A DNA stretch of 64,000 nucleotides from Planctomycetota bacterium (GCA_022071975.1 JAJVIO010000027.1:58075-122074); one strand, 5' to 3'. Positions 1 through 12,729 are shown, counted from the first letter of the stretch. Made by a program: numbers and translations. The notes: a model not told the origin generated them from the sequence alone.

Positions 1-703
1 TCTCGGCCGTGGTCTTGTAGTCGTACTCGACGCGGCGGAACTGCAGGGTGCTGCCGTCGATCACCACATAGCACGCGCGGGTGTCGTGGTCGCGCGGCTG
101 GCCGACGCTGCCGATGTTCACCAGCAGCTTGCGAAAGCGCCGCAGGTCAAGCTCGCCGTTGTTGAGGTTCTTGGGGTGGCCGTACTTCCCGGTCTCGCTG
201 TAGATGCCGGGGATGTGGCTGTGGCCGCAGAAGCAGAAGCGGTCGAACTTGGCGAACATGCTGCGGATCTTGGCGGCGTCGAGGCTGTCTTTCGGAAAGA
301 CGTACTCGTGGGTTGGCTTGCGCGGGCTGCCGTGCACGAACAGCAGGTCGCCCTGCTTGTGCTCGCGCTTCTTGGTCATGGCGTCCAGGTAGTTCCAGTA
401 CTTGTGGCGCTTTTCCTTCGGCAGGTCCGGGCTGTTCAACTGTTCGCGCGTCCACTCCACGCTGCGCATGGCGCGCTCGTTGAAGTCTTCGGCCACCAGC
501 ATCACGGCCTCTTCGTGGTTGCCGAGGATGGTGATGTCGAAACGCTCCATCGCGATGTCGAGCACTTCGCAAGGGTTGGGGCCGTAATCCACGAGGTCGC
601 CAAGGCAAAAGATCTTCTGGCAGCCCAGGCTGTCGATATCTTCCATGACGGCGGTGAGCGCTTCGATGTTGGCGTGGATGTCGGAGACTAAAGCGATGCG
701 CAC
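1..703 (-). CDS. Metallophosphoesterase (YfcE/ApaH-like), 3' end cut by window edge; GTG start at 703
   Basis: Minus-frame translation VRIALVSDIHANIEALTAVMEDI...CLGDLVDYGPNP...ILGNHEEA...VHGSPRKP...CGHSHIPG: all metallophosphatase motifs (DxH, GDxxDYG, GNHE, GHSH). The supplied ORFs here are other frames. Confidence 0.85.
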   Translation of the reverse strand, partial: MRIALVSDIHANIEALTAVMEDIDSLGCQKIFCLGDLVDYGPNPCEVLDIAMERFDITILGNHEEAVMLVAEDFNERAMRSVEWTREQLNSPDLPKEKRHKYWNYLDAMTKKREHKQGDLLFVHGSPRKPTHEYVFPKDSLDAAKIRSMFAKFDRFCFCGHSHIPGIYSETGKYGHPKNLNNGELDLRRFRKLLVNIGSVGQPRDHDTRACYVVIDGSTLQFRRVEYDYKTTAE

Positions 704-858
704 TGACCGGCCTTTCAAAGCCCGCAATCGTGCAGGCCCACGAGCACCTCAATCAACCGAAGTGGCCATATTCGTGGAATTTACGCCGGATCGCAAGGGG
801 CAACATTAAGCCCCGCACGCACATCGCACGGGGCTTAAGGAGAGCGTGATTTTTTACC

Positions 859-1902
859 CTACCTGGTCAGCAGGGCGACGTCGCGGTCATCGAGCCGGAA
901 CATGGGCCCCGAGATCGGCAACTGCACGGTGCGGCTGAACGAACGATAGGTGCCGCTGCCGTTGAACGAGCCCAGGCGCTCGAAGGTGCGGTCGATCATC
1001 ATCAGGTCGATCATTACCGTGTTGGGGTAGTTCCAGCGCGTGGCGCCCACGAAGTCGCGGTCCGGGTTGGTCTGGGTGATCCAGTCGCCGCCGAACTCGA
1101 CGCGGTTGTCGCGCAGGGGACGCTGCAGCAGGATGGCCGCGCCGCCCGCCGGCACCGGCTTCACGACGCCCGGCGTGCCCTTGGCCCACAGCCAGCGCGC
1201 ATTGGCGTCGGTGGGGCTGCACTCGGGCATGATGTTGTAGTCGAACTGGCCGTTGCGCACGCCAAGCTGGAAGGCGGCCTGGTCGTCCACGAACACGCGC
1301 ACGCCGTAGACGAAGCTGGCCAGCTCGTCCTCGTGCGGGGCGATCGGGTCTGCCTTCTTGCCCTTACCGATGGCGACAATCTCAGCCAGGCTGCGCTGCG
1401 GGATCACGCGGCGCACCAGGTAGGCGCCGCCATACTGTTCGCCGTTCTTGTCGGGCATGCGGCGGCGCAGGTAGTAGGCGACGAAAGCCGTGCCGGTCAC
1501 GTACTTCTTCTGTTTCTTGTCGTACCAGGTGTTGCGGCCGGTGAATGACAGGAACTCACGGATCTGCAGCGTCTGCGAGTCCTGGGGCTCAACCCAGTCG
1601 TCAAGGCGCGAATAGGACTTGGATGCCGGGATGGCTTCCACGTCGCGCAGGTTTTCCGGCATCAGGGTGCGGCAGTTTACGGTGTGGTAGTCTTCCAGGC
1701 CGGTCTCGATCCGCATCAGGTCCTGCTCGATCATGTCGAGAGCGGCGCGGGACTGGCTGTAGACGTCGACACGCTTGGCGGCGCGCAGGTACATGGTTTG
1801 CGCGTTCACGAACATCGAGCGCAGCATCAGCATGATGATCAGCATCAGCGAGATGGCGATCATCAGCTCGAGCAGCGTGAAGCCACGGCGAAGGTTTCTC
1901 AT
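859..1902 (-). CDS. Prepilin-type N-terminal methylation protein, pseudopilin (GspJ-like)
   Basis: MRNLRRGFTLLELMIAISLMLIIMLML prepilin motif; large minor-pilin-size protein. Confidence 0.8.
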   Translation of the reverse strand: MRNLRRGFTLLELMIAISLMLIIMLMLRSMFVNAQTMYLRAAKRVDVYSQSRAALDMIEQDLMRIETGLEDYHTVNCRTLMPENLRDVEAIPASKSYSRLDDWVEPQDSQTLQIREFLSFTGRNTWYDKKQKKYVTGTAFVAYYLRRRMPDKNGEQYGGAYLVRRVIPQRSLAEIVAIGKGKKADPIAPHEDELASFVYGVRVFVDDQAAFQLGVRNGQFDYNIMPECSPTDANARWLWAKGTPGVVKPVPAGGAAILLQRPLRDNRVEFGGDWITQTNPDRDFVGATRWNYPNTVMIDLMMIDRTFERLGSFNGSGTYRSFSRTVQLPISGPMFRLDDRDVALLTR

Positions 1903-1927
1903 GACGTTGCTCCTGCGGGGTGTGGCG

Positions 1928-2707
1928 CTACTTGGCTGCGTTCACGTAGAAGTCCCACTCGAAGAAGGGGTCGTTGATGACGTCCCCCTCGAACTGGAAG
2001 CCCTTGTAGACCCTGACGTGAACCACGTAGAGGTCGTCCAGGGGCTGCTTCTGGCCGGTACCGTCAGCGGACGGCACGCTGGCGCGCTGCACGCTGCGGC
2101 GGACCGAGAAGTCGAACTGGTAGAACATGCGATCGTCCGGGTCCAGGCCCTCGATGGCGCCGGCGCGGCGCAGCGGGTCAGGCAGCAGGCGGAACACGCG
2201 GGGGTCGCCCTCGAAGCTGGCCTTGCCGCCGCTGGCGTTCAGCCCGTCCACAGGGACGTCGGTTACCATGTTCTTGCGCGCGTCACCCGTGACGCCGGCG
2301 TCGAACATCACCTTGGGCAGACGGAAGAACACGGTGTTGGTGGCAGGCGCGCCGCCGACGATGTCCTTTGTCGCATCGCGATCACCGGAAGCGGTCTTGC
2401 TCTTGCCGCCTTCGTAGTACTCGCGGTACTGGTCGGGCGTGAAGGTCAATGAGCTGTCCGGGTAGTAGAAGGCGTAGATGTTGTCGTTTTCGTTCAGGTT
2501 GATCGGCCTCGACAGCGACTGGGTCACCAGCGAGCGCACGTTGCGGGTGATTTCCGCGGCGCGGGTGTAGTCCATGGCCTGGCGCGAGAGGCGCACGTTG
2601 GTGATGAACAGGGCCATGATCGCGGTGCCGCCCAGGGCGAAGATCGCCAGCGCCACCAGGATCTCGGTCAGCGTGAAGCCCCTGCGGTTGTTCGGTTTTC
2701 TGCGCAT
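1928..2707 (-). CDS. Prepilin-type pseudopilin (GspI/PilV-like)
   Basis: RRGFTLTEILVALAIFALGGTAIMALF. Confidence 0.8.
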   Translation of the reverse strand: MRRKPNNRRGFTLTEILVALAIFALGGTAIMALFITNVRLSRQAMDYTRAAEITRNVRSLVTQSLSRPINLNENDNIYAFYYPDSSLTFTPDQYREYYEGGKSKTASGDRDATKDIVGGAPATNTVFFRLPKVMFDAGVTGDARKNMVTDVPVDGLNASGGKASFEGDPRVFRLLPDPLRRAGAIEGLDPDDRMFYQFDFSVRRSVQRASVPSADGTGQKQPLDDLYVVHVRVYKGFQFEGDVINDPFFEWDFYVNAAK

Positions 2708-2750
2708 GAGGTTTTCCTTGCCGTCGTTGAAAGGGTCGCGACGGTCAGGC

Positions 2751-3431
2751 CTAGGGTTCGGTTACTTCCTCGCGGTCCAGCACGGTCGAGCGCTTCACGG
2801 CCCCGGTGGCCGGGTTGATGTCGATGTACACGAAGCGGTCGTCGTCGGTGAGGATCAGGTCCGCGTTCAGATTCATGGTCTCGCCCGAATCCAGCACGTA
2901 GCCCGGGCGGTCCTGGGGGATGATCAGGCGGCCGTCGGCCAGCACGGCGATTTTGTACTTGCCGGCGAAGCGCGCGTTGGCGGTCTCGGACAGGTAGTTG
3001 TCGATGGGGCCGGTGGGGGCTTCCTGCACCCAGCGCGGCGCGAATTTCACGGCGCCGCCGATCTGGTCCTGGAAGTCGAGCTGCTTGACGTAGTTGATTT
3101 CCTGCTCGTCGGTGCCGGGCTTGGGGCTTGGGTTGACGCGGTAGACCGCCATGCCGGGGCCGACGTAGAAGGCCAGGGCGTCGCTGTCCTGGGACTGTCC
3201 GCCCAGCGCTTCTTCCTCGGTGTAGCACACGATCACGTGGGTCTGGCGCGTGTTCATGGCCTCGCTGCGGGCGAAGGCGATGAAGCCGCCGATGTTGTTG
3301 CCCGACATGCTGAGCCCGCGGCCCTTCATGAAGCGAAGCATCACCGGGACCATCACCGTGACCAGCATGGCCACGATGGCGATCACCACCAGCAGTTCCA
3401 TCAGCGTGAAGCCGCGTCTCTGCCTTTTCAC
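2751..3431 (-). CDS. Prepilin-type pseudopilin (GspH-like)
   Basis: RRGFTLMELLVVIAIVAMLVTVMVPVML. Confidence 0.8.
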   Translation of the reverse strand: MKRQRRGFTLMELLVVIAIVAMLVTVMVPVMLRFMKGRGLSMSGNNIGGFIAFARSEAMNTRQTHVIVCYTEEEALGGQSQDSDALAFYVGPGMAVYRVNPSPKPGTDEQEINYVKQLDFQDQIGGAVKFAPRWVQEAPTGPIDNYLSETANARFAGKYKIAVLADGRLIIPQDRPGYVLDSGETMNLNADLILTDDDRFVYIDINPATGAVKRSTVLDREEVTEP

Positions 3432-3460
3432 GTTCGTCTCCTGCCGCCCGCGGGCGGTTG

Positions 3461-4036
3461 CTACTTCATTTCCTCGCGCGACTTCACCGTGTTGTTGCGC
3501 GAGTCAAAGATCAGGTCGTCAGGGGTGCCGGGCATGGCGTCAGGGCCCGAGGAGTACACGAAGCCGAGCTTCAGGTTGTTGTCGAACTTGTACCAGATCG
3601 GCTTTTCCCAGGCGTCCACCAGGTGCGGCAGACGGCCGCCCTCTTCACGGGTGAACTTGGCCAGGTCTTCGGGCTGCAGCAGCGGCGCGTAGTTCTGGTC
3701 TTTGTAGAGGTCCGAGCCCTCCCAGGTCGAGCGGGTCGGCGCCGCGTAGAACAGCATCATCTGGCTTGAGGCAAGCTTCTCGTCGGACGAGATCCGGCTG
3801 GAAAGCTGCCCGGCGTCTTTCTTGAACTTCTTGATGGTGGGCGGGTTCTTTTCGCCGGTGATCACCGGCCCGATCTGCTGCAGCAGCGTGCGGGTTGCGC
3901 TTTCTTCTGACTTGGAAAGCCAGGGCAGAATCGCCACCGCCAGCACCACGATCAGCAGGGAAATGATGCCGACCACGATCAGCAACTCGATCAGCGTGAA
4001 GCCCTGCCTGTTTGCGCGCATGTTGTTCATCATCAT
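3461..4036 (-). CDS. Prepilin-type pseudopilin (GspG-like)
   Basis: RQGFTLIELLIVVGIISLLIVVLAVAI. Confidence 0.8.
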   Translation of the reverse strand: MMMNNMRANRQGFTLIELLIVVGIISLLIVVLAVAILPWLSKSEESATRTLLQQIGPVITGEKNPPTIKKFKKDAGQLSSRISSDEKLASSQMMLFYAAPTRSTWEGSDLYKDQNYAPLLQPEDLAKFTREEGGRLPHLVDAWEKPIWYKFDNNLKLGFVYSSGPDAMPGTPDDLIFDSRNNTVKSREEMK

Positions 4037-4044
4037 TCTCCCGT

Positions 4045-4638
4045 CTACTCCATGCCATTGTAGATGTCGTCGTTCTCGCCGTTGAGCTCATACAACTCGC
4101 CGTCGGGACCGCGGGAAATGATGTCGTAGGTGTTTTCGTTGTAGCGCCGACCCGTGTACTTCGGGGTCTTTCCGCTGGCGCTCTTCTTCTGGCTGTAGTT
4201 GCGGTAGATGTAGAACTTCTGCCACGGGTCCAGGAAGACCTTTTTGCCGCCTTCTTCACCCAGCACGTACTGGTCGTCCTTCACGTACGGGTCTTTGCCG
4301 GCCTTCTTGGGCTTCTCGACCAGTTCCTCATACAGCTCGGCGTTGCCTTGCCAGTACGAGCCGCCGTCCGTGATGCTGGGGCTGGCCGGGTAGGTGTTGT
4401 TGTCCTTGCCCGTTTCGTCCTGCCACTTGCTGAGGGCCGACGGGATCACGTTGCTAACGAAGTCCTGGGCCTTGGCGATTTCGCCCTTGGACATCGCGTT
4501 GAACAACACGGCCACCAGCACCACCACAAGGATGCCGATAATGCCGACCACAATCATAAGTTCGATCAGGGTGAACCCCGACCGCGATGAGCGTCTCATC
4601 GGACCTCCAGTGACCGTCCGTAGTTGCATGCTATGCAA
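4045..4638 (-). CDS. Prepilin-type pseudopilin (GspG-like)
   Basis: SRSGFTLIELMIVVGIIGILVVVLVAVLFNAM. Confidence 0.8.
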   Translation of the reverse strand: MHSMQLRTVTGGPMRRSSRSGFTLIELMIVVGIIGILVVVLVAVLFNAMSKGEIAKAQDFVSNVIPSALSKWQDETGKDNNTYPASPSITDGGSYWQGNAELYEELVEKPKKAGKDPYVKDDQYVLGEEGGKKVFLDPWQKFYIYRNYSQKKSASGKTPKYTGRRYNENTYDIISRGPDGELYELNGENDDIYNGME

Positions 4639-4802
4639 ACCTTACGCCAGAACTTGGCAGCGGGGATGACACTCGACGCAAGTGCCGACCGCACCAAGAT
4701 TTCAACACATTCCATCGGGTACTGTATGCTACCTGAAGCGGGCAGATACGCAAGTTTGGTGTCGCGCTGGTAACGCCAAGTCTGCCGCAGGTAAGAGGAT
4801 GT

Positions 4803-4924
4803 GGTCAGAGGTTGGAGGTCAGAGGTTAGAGGTTAGAGGTCAGAGGTCAGAGGTTAGAGGTTAGAGGTTAGAGGTTAGAGGTTAGAGGTCAGAGGTTAGA
4901 GGTCGGAGGTCGGAGGTCGGAGGC
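4803..4924. repeat. Degenerate heptamer tandem repeat, unit GAGGTYA/GAGGTCG
   Basis: gaggtcagaggttagaggttagaggtcagaggtcag... read directly. Confidence 0.95.
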
Positions 4925-4950
4925 CAATGTCCAAAACGTTTCCCTACACC

Positions 4951-5046
4951 CTGCCTCCCGCCTCCCGCCTCCTGCTTCCTGCTTCCTGCCTCCTGCCTCC
5001 TGCCTCCTGCCTCCTGCCTCCTGCCTCCTGCCTCCTGCATCCCGCC
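4951..5046. repeat. Heptamer tandem repeat, unit CTGCCTC/CTGCTTC
   Basis: ctgcctcccgcctcc...ctgcctcctgcctcctgcctcctgcctcctgc. Confidence 0.95.
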
Positions 5047-5679
5047 TCATCCCAGCTTGCCGTCGCGCAGCTCAACCACCCGGTCGGCCACTGACTGCGC
5101 CGAGTCGTGGTCGTGGGTGCTGAAAATTACCACCGCGCCGGTCTGTGCCTGCTCCCGGGCCGCTTGCCACAAGCGTTCGCGGGCGTCTTTGTCCAGTCCC
5201 GTAGAAGGCTCATCCAGCAGCAGCAGGCGCGGGTTGTGCACCAGGGCGCGGCACAGCGCGGCCGTCTGTTCCTGGCCGCGCGACAGCTCGCTGACGGGCA
5301 GGTCGGCATAGCGCGCGGCCTGGAAGCGCTCGATCAGCGCATCAGCGCGGGCCGTGTGGTCTTGTACTCCGTAGAGTGCGGCAAACAGGCGCAGGTTCTC
5401 GCGCATGCTGAGGGCTGCGTCGAGCATGCTTTCATGGCCCAGATAGCCCAGCAGGGCGCGGGCCTTGAGCGGCTGGGCCCGGCAGTCCAGTTCGCCAAGG
5501 CTGACCTTGCCGTCGTCGGGGCGCAGGATGGTGGCGAAGATGCGTATCAGCGTGCTTTTGCCGGTGCCGTTGGCGCCGATCAGCGCCACCAGGCTGCCTG
5601 GCTCAACGCTGAAGTCCACGCCGCGCAGCACGTGCGTCGCGCCCCATGACTTGGTGATTCCCTCGGCAACCAGCTTCAT
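5047..5679 (-). CDS. ccmA: Haem exporter ABC ATPase CcmA
   Basis: GANGTGKST Walker A, LSRGQEQ signature, LLLLDEPSTGLD; ccm gene context. Confidence 0.85.
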   Translation of the reverse strand: MKLVAEGITKSWGATHVLRGVDFSVEPGSLVALIGANGTGKSTLIRIFATILRPDDGKVSLGELDCRAQPLKARALLGYLGHESMLDAALSMRENLRLFAALYGVQDHTARADALIERFQAARYADLPVSELSRGQEQTAALCRALVHNPRLLLLDEPSTGLDKDARERLWQAAREQAQTGAVVIFSTHDHDSAQSVADRVVELRDGKLG

Positions 5680-5691
5680 GAGAATCCAGCA

Positions 5692-7281
5692 TCACTCTGC
5701 CGCGTTCGCGTCGAACTCTACCAGGCGGTTCATCAGCCTCTGTTTCTGTTCCTGGTAGACCCGTGCCGGCATAGCGCCTTCCTTATACTCGGCATCGAGC
5801 GCAACCACGGCATCCATTACCTCGCGCCTGGACGCCGGCAGTTCAGCCAGTTTCTTCAACTGCTCGTCGCGCGGCTTGCGGATCGTCGCCACCAGCGCGC
5901 CCACGAATGCAAGCCCGAACACCAGCGCCAGCGCCTTGAACATCACGGAAAGGTTGAAACTGGGCCCGCCGGCGGTCGGCTCAGGCTGTGCGGCGGGGGG
6001 CGGAGCTTCACCGGCCTCCCAGCGTCCCATCATCTGCTGCGCTTCCTCGCTGAAGGCAAACACCAGCTGCGCGACTTCCAGGGCGGCGAGGTCCGGAGTG
6101 TGCTCTGGGTTGGTGGGGTGACGACCGTCCTGGGCCGGCCCGTACAGGCGGCGGTGCGCGCCCTCTACCAGCGCGGCCAGGGTCAACTCGGGTGGCAGGT
6201 TGGCCTCGGCCTCCAGCACGGGGTAATCGAAACTGCGGGTGAAAGACACGCGTTCGGCGGGCGCCGCCGTCAGCACGCCTCCCTGGTGCATCAGCCTGAT
6301 TTCCAGCACGCCCGGAATACCGTCCCGGGTGGGGGGCACGGGGCGCGTGAACACCAAGGTGGCCGAGCGCCCGCTGGGGGACGGGTTCACGCGGTAGACG
6401 GTGTCGCCTGCGCCGGTCATCACCAGCATGGGGTCGTTGTTCAGCAGGTGCCAGTTGTCGGCGCTGACCTGCGGACCGCTGCGGGGTTGGGCCGGGCCGC
6501 CGTGCATGCCGCCGCCGGTGCCGAAGCTCCAGGCCGCGGCGTTTTCCTCGGTGAACGGCTTCTCCAGGGGCGAGCCGACGTTCCAGCCCTGCATGTACAC
6601 CAGTTGGCTGCCGTACATGGCAGGCAGGTTCTGTGCGGACAGGCCGGGGGGCACCATCACGTTCAGCTCGACGGTGACCAGCGCGGCGAGCGCCGGGTCC
6701 GGGTTCACGATGCGCAGCCGCTCGATCACGGTGACCGGGCCGTAGCGCAGGTCGGGGCGCAGGCGGGTGCGGGCCTCCAACCGCCACTTTTCGATGCGTA
6801 TGTTGGAACGGTCCGCGCCCAGCCGGAAGTACGGGACGCGCACGTCCAGCTCGGGCGCGTCGGCCGTGAGCCAGCCTTCGTTCACCAGTGGCCACCACAG
6901 CTCGCCTACCTTGGCGGCGAAGCCCAGGCGGGTGTCAAGCGGCAAGCCCTCTAGGCGGAACGCGCCGTCGCCCTCAACAGGCGAAAACCAGCTGCCCGTG
7001 GGGATTACCGGCGCGATCACGCCGCCCATCGGTGTGTCGGGTTGCTGCCCGGCCGCGAGCGCGTTGAAGGCGCCCTGCCACTGCGTGGCGGTCAACTCAT
7101 TGAATGCCGGCGCGTCGGCGGGAAGCGCGACGGCGCCGATCATGGCGGGCTCGTCCAGGTAAGGCTCGCCGCCGGCCGCGTCGTACAGGCGCCCGGTCAG
7201 CACGCCCTGCGCCGCCAGGGTGGGCGCCAGCAGGCAGGCCAGCAGCAGCAAGGTGTAAATGTTCAGGGCGGATCGGCTCAT
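5692..7281 (-). CDS. Exported/membrane protein of unknown function in ccm cluster; C-terminal TM plus CcmI-like helical tail
   Basis: N-terminal signal peptide, C-terminal TM FKALALVFGLAFVGALVATI followed by a helical segment; overlaps the next ccm gene by 4 nt. Confidence 0.7.
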   Translation of the reverse strand: MSRSALNIYTLLLLACLLAPTLAAQGVLTGRLYDAAGGEPYLDEPAMIGAVALPADAPAFNELTATQWQGAFNALAAGQQPDTPMGGVIAPVIPTGSWFSPVEGDGAFRLEGLPLDTRLGFAAKVGELWWPLVNEGWLTADAPELDVRVPYFRLGADRSNIRIEKWRLEARTRLRPDLRYGPVTVIERLRIVNPDPALAALVTVELNVMVPPGLSAQNLPAMYGSQLVYMQGWNVGSPLEKPFTEENAAAWSFGTGGGMHGGPAQPRSGPQVSADNWHLLNNDPMLVMTGAGDTVYRVNPSPSGRSATLVFTRPVPPTRDGIPGVLEIRLMHQGGVLTAAPAERVSFTRSFDYPVLEAEANLPPELTLAALVEGAHRRLYGPAQDGRHPTNPEHTPDLAALEVAQLVFAFSEEAQQMMGRWEAGEAPPPAAQPEPTAGGPSFNLSVMFKALALVFGLAFVGALVATIRKPRDEQLKKLAELPASRREVMDAVVALDAEYKEGAMPARVYQEQKQRLMNRLVEFDANAAE

Positions 7282-7673
7282 TGCTGCGTTTTGCTGCGGG
7301 CGAGATCCTCTTCGATGCGGCGGCGCGCGGCCGTGCGTTTTTCCTGGATGACATCGAGCCTGGCGGTCAATTCGCGCGCGGTCTGCAGGTAGGCGGGGCG
7401 CAGGCGCTCGAAGTCGTCGGCGGGCAGCTTGCCGGCGAGCTTGTCGTCCTCGAGGTCCTTAAGGGCCCGCAAGGCTTCTTCGCGGCGGCGCGAAATGATG
7501 CTGTACTCAGATTCCACGTCGCCCACGAACCACAGGCGTTTGCGGCGTGCCAGCGGCGAGAACGTGATCACCACCACGCCGAACACCAGCGGCGCCACGC
7601 GCCAGTCGGCGACGGCCGTCAGCGCGCCCGCGGCGGCGGCGGCAATCAGGATTTTCAACCAGGCCTGCTTCAC
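7278..7673 (-). CDS. Small membrane protein, CcmI-like (two TM plus ALRALKDLEDDKLAGKL helical motif)
   Basis: Typical CcmI-type 'ALxxLxxDxxxGKL' helix after TM; overlaps neighbours by 4 nt. Confidence 0.55.
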   Translation of the reverse strand: MKQAWLKILIAAAAAGALTAVADWRVAPLVFGVVVITFSPLARRKRLWFVGDVESEYSIISRRREEALRALKDLEDDKLAGKLPADDFERLRPAYLQTARELTARLDVIQEKRTAARRRIEEDLARSKTQQ

Positions 7674-8169
7674 TCCAGCTCCTTCAGTTCACGCGCGATA
7701 CGCGCCTCGAACTCGGAATCCTCGGCCGGTTGCGGTGCGGCCTCAGGCGCGGGGCCGCGGCGCGTCAGCACCCGGAACGCCACGCCGAACGCCCCCAGCA
7801 GCAACAGGCCCGCGCCGATCAGGATGGGGTAAAGGTTGCTCTCCTCGGGCACCTGCATCACACCCTTGCCGAAGCGCTCCACCATCTGCTGCTTGATTGC
7901 GGCCGCGTCGAGCTTCGAGTCGCCGACCAGCTCGCGCAGGAACTTGCGTTCTTCGTCTTTGGCGCCGCAGACGTTGTGGCTGCAGGAAAGCAGCGGTTCA
8001 CGGCAGCCGCAGATGCAGAACAATTGGTCGCCCACCTGCTGGTAAAGCAGCTCGGCCTGGTCCGGCGTGCGGTCCTGCGCACTGAGGCCTGACGCGAACA
8101 GTGCAAACACCAGCATCAACAGCGCCTGTGCGCCTGCCGCCTTCCGCCCGCCGCCTGCCGCCTGGTAAT

Positions 8170-8173
<4 letters not shown>
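7670..8173 (-). CDS. ccmH: Cytochrome c biogenesis protein CcmH-like
   Basis: Signal peptide, LFCICGCREPLLSCSHNVCG cysteine motif, C-terminal TM; position next to ccmF. Confidence 0.75.
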
Positions 8174-11460
<3,287 letters not shown>

Positions 11461-11465
11461 CCGCT

Positions 11466-11900
11466 TTACGGGGCTGGGTTTGCTTCGTCGGCCGTGGTCA
11501 GTTCTTTGCCCTCGTATCGGGACGGGCACTGCGTCTGCAGCAGCGTGGCCACGAACGCGCCGCGCTGCGGGTCATAGCGCCCTTCCATTGTGACGTGCGC
11601 CGCCTTCTTCAGGTTGGCCGGCACGTCGTCGCCCTCATAGATCACCTGCAGCACCGCGGGGTTGGCCGGCAGCGCCTGCCCCTCGGGGGGGATGTCCACG
11701 GCCGTGAACTGCGTCGGCCGGAACTGGCTTTGCACGGAGATCACCTGCGCCTTCACTTTTACGCGCTCGCCGCCGTATGAGCCGGAGCTGAGCTCGGGGA
11801 TGGTGCGGTACTCCGTGCCGCCCTCGAGCAGCGCGAGTGACACGGCGCCGCCGATGGCCGCGGCGAAAAGCACGATGACGATGATGACCTTGGCGCTCAT
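11466..11900 (-). CDS. ccmE: Haem chaperone CcmE, CxxxY type
   Basis: N-terminal TM, beta-rich OB-like domain, ...LLQTQCPSRYEGKEL; immediately upstream of ccmF; start MSAKVIIVIV. Confidence 0.75.
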   Translation of the reverse strand: MSAKVIIVIVLFAAAIGGAVSLALLEGGTEYRTIPELSSGSYGGERVKVKAQVISVQSQFRPTQFTAVDIPPEGQALPANPAVLQVIYEGDDVPANLKKAAHVTMEGRYDPQRGAFVATLLQTQCPSRYEGKELTTADEANPAP

Positions 11901-12038
11901 GGTTGGTTCCAAACAAATCGGGGGCGCGCTCGCCCCTGCTGAAACTTTATAGCAGGGCCCTTGGCCCGGACAAGCAAAAGCGGCCATCGATAGAACGCAT
12001 GGGCGTGCCCGGGGATTCGCACGATCCGGCCGATTGGG

Positions 12039-12665
12039 TCACTTTCCGGAGTCGGGCTCCAGTTCCTGTTGCAGCCTCCAGGTGAGAGGACCTTCGCGCT
12101 GGAAGGGGTAGTAGGGGAAGACCAGCCGCCAGTGGGTGCGTTCAGCCTCGGGTGAGTCCTCGACGAGGTAGGTGTTGGGCGAGGGGTGCTCAGTGCGCAC
12201 GAAGTAGCGGTCGCCGATCCAGAACCCCCGGGCCTGTTTTGCCGTGGGGGGCGCGTCGTCAATCTCCTGCTGGAACAGGAAGTCCTCTTCGTCGTTGTCG
12301 AGGCGCAGGCGCAGGCGCATGAGCGGCGCGCCGTCGTCGGGCCAGACGAAGCCCGCGGGGGCCAGCGGGTCGGGGCGCGGGGCGCGGTAGTCGTTGACCT
12401 CGACGACCTTTGCGCGGTCGATGAACGCGCCGACGCGGGGGCGGATCTCGGACCAACCGACGCGCAACATGTGCTCGCTGTACTCGCGAAGCACCGGTCT
12501 GCCCAAAGTGTGAAGAAAAAGTGAGGGATCATCTTCGCGGTATGCGTCGCGCATGACGTCGATGGAAGTGCGCGGCTCGGTGAGGCGCGGGCGCGCGGTC
12601 ACCGAGCAGGCGGATGCCAGCAATCCCGCGCAGATCAAGGCAAGGCAGGCGGCTGAGTATTTCAC
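12039..12665 (-). CDS. Hypothetical lipoprotein
   Basis: Lipobox LLASAC at N-terminus. Confidence 0.65.
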   Translation of the reverse strand: MKYSAACLALICAGLLASACSVTARPRLTEPRTSIDVMRDAYREDDPSLFLHTLGRPVLREYSEHMLRVGWSEIRPRVGAFIDRAKVVEVNDYRAPRPDPLAPAGFVWPDDGAPLMRLRLRLDNDEEDFLFQQEIDDAPPTAKQARGFWIGDRYFVRTEHPSPNTYLVEDSPEAERTHWRLVFPYYPFQREGPLTWRLQQELEPDSGK

Positions 12666-12684
12666 GCGGCGTGTCCCGTGGCTG

Positions 12685-12696
12685 TTGACGCGTCAA
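12685..12696. other. TTGACGCGTCAA palindrome
   Basis: Direct reading; intergenic upstream of 12039..12665 and 12844..12966. Confidence 0.9.
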
Positions 12697-12729
12697 TGGA
12701 GAGGGGGCCGGAAGCTTTATCCGGACGTA

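Noticed and set aside
806-838. ttaagccccg/cggggcttaa hairpin as a terminator
   Set aside because: Possible, but no T-tract on either side; not listed as a firm feature.
4803-5046. CRISPR array
   Set aside because: Units are 7 nt and contiguous with no spacers; no cas genes in the window.
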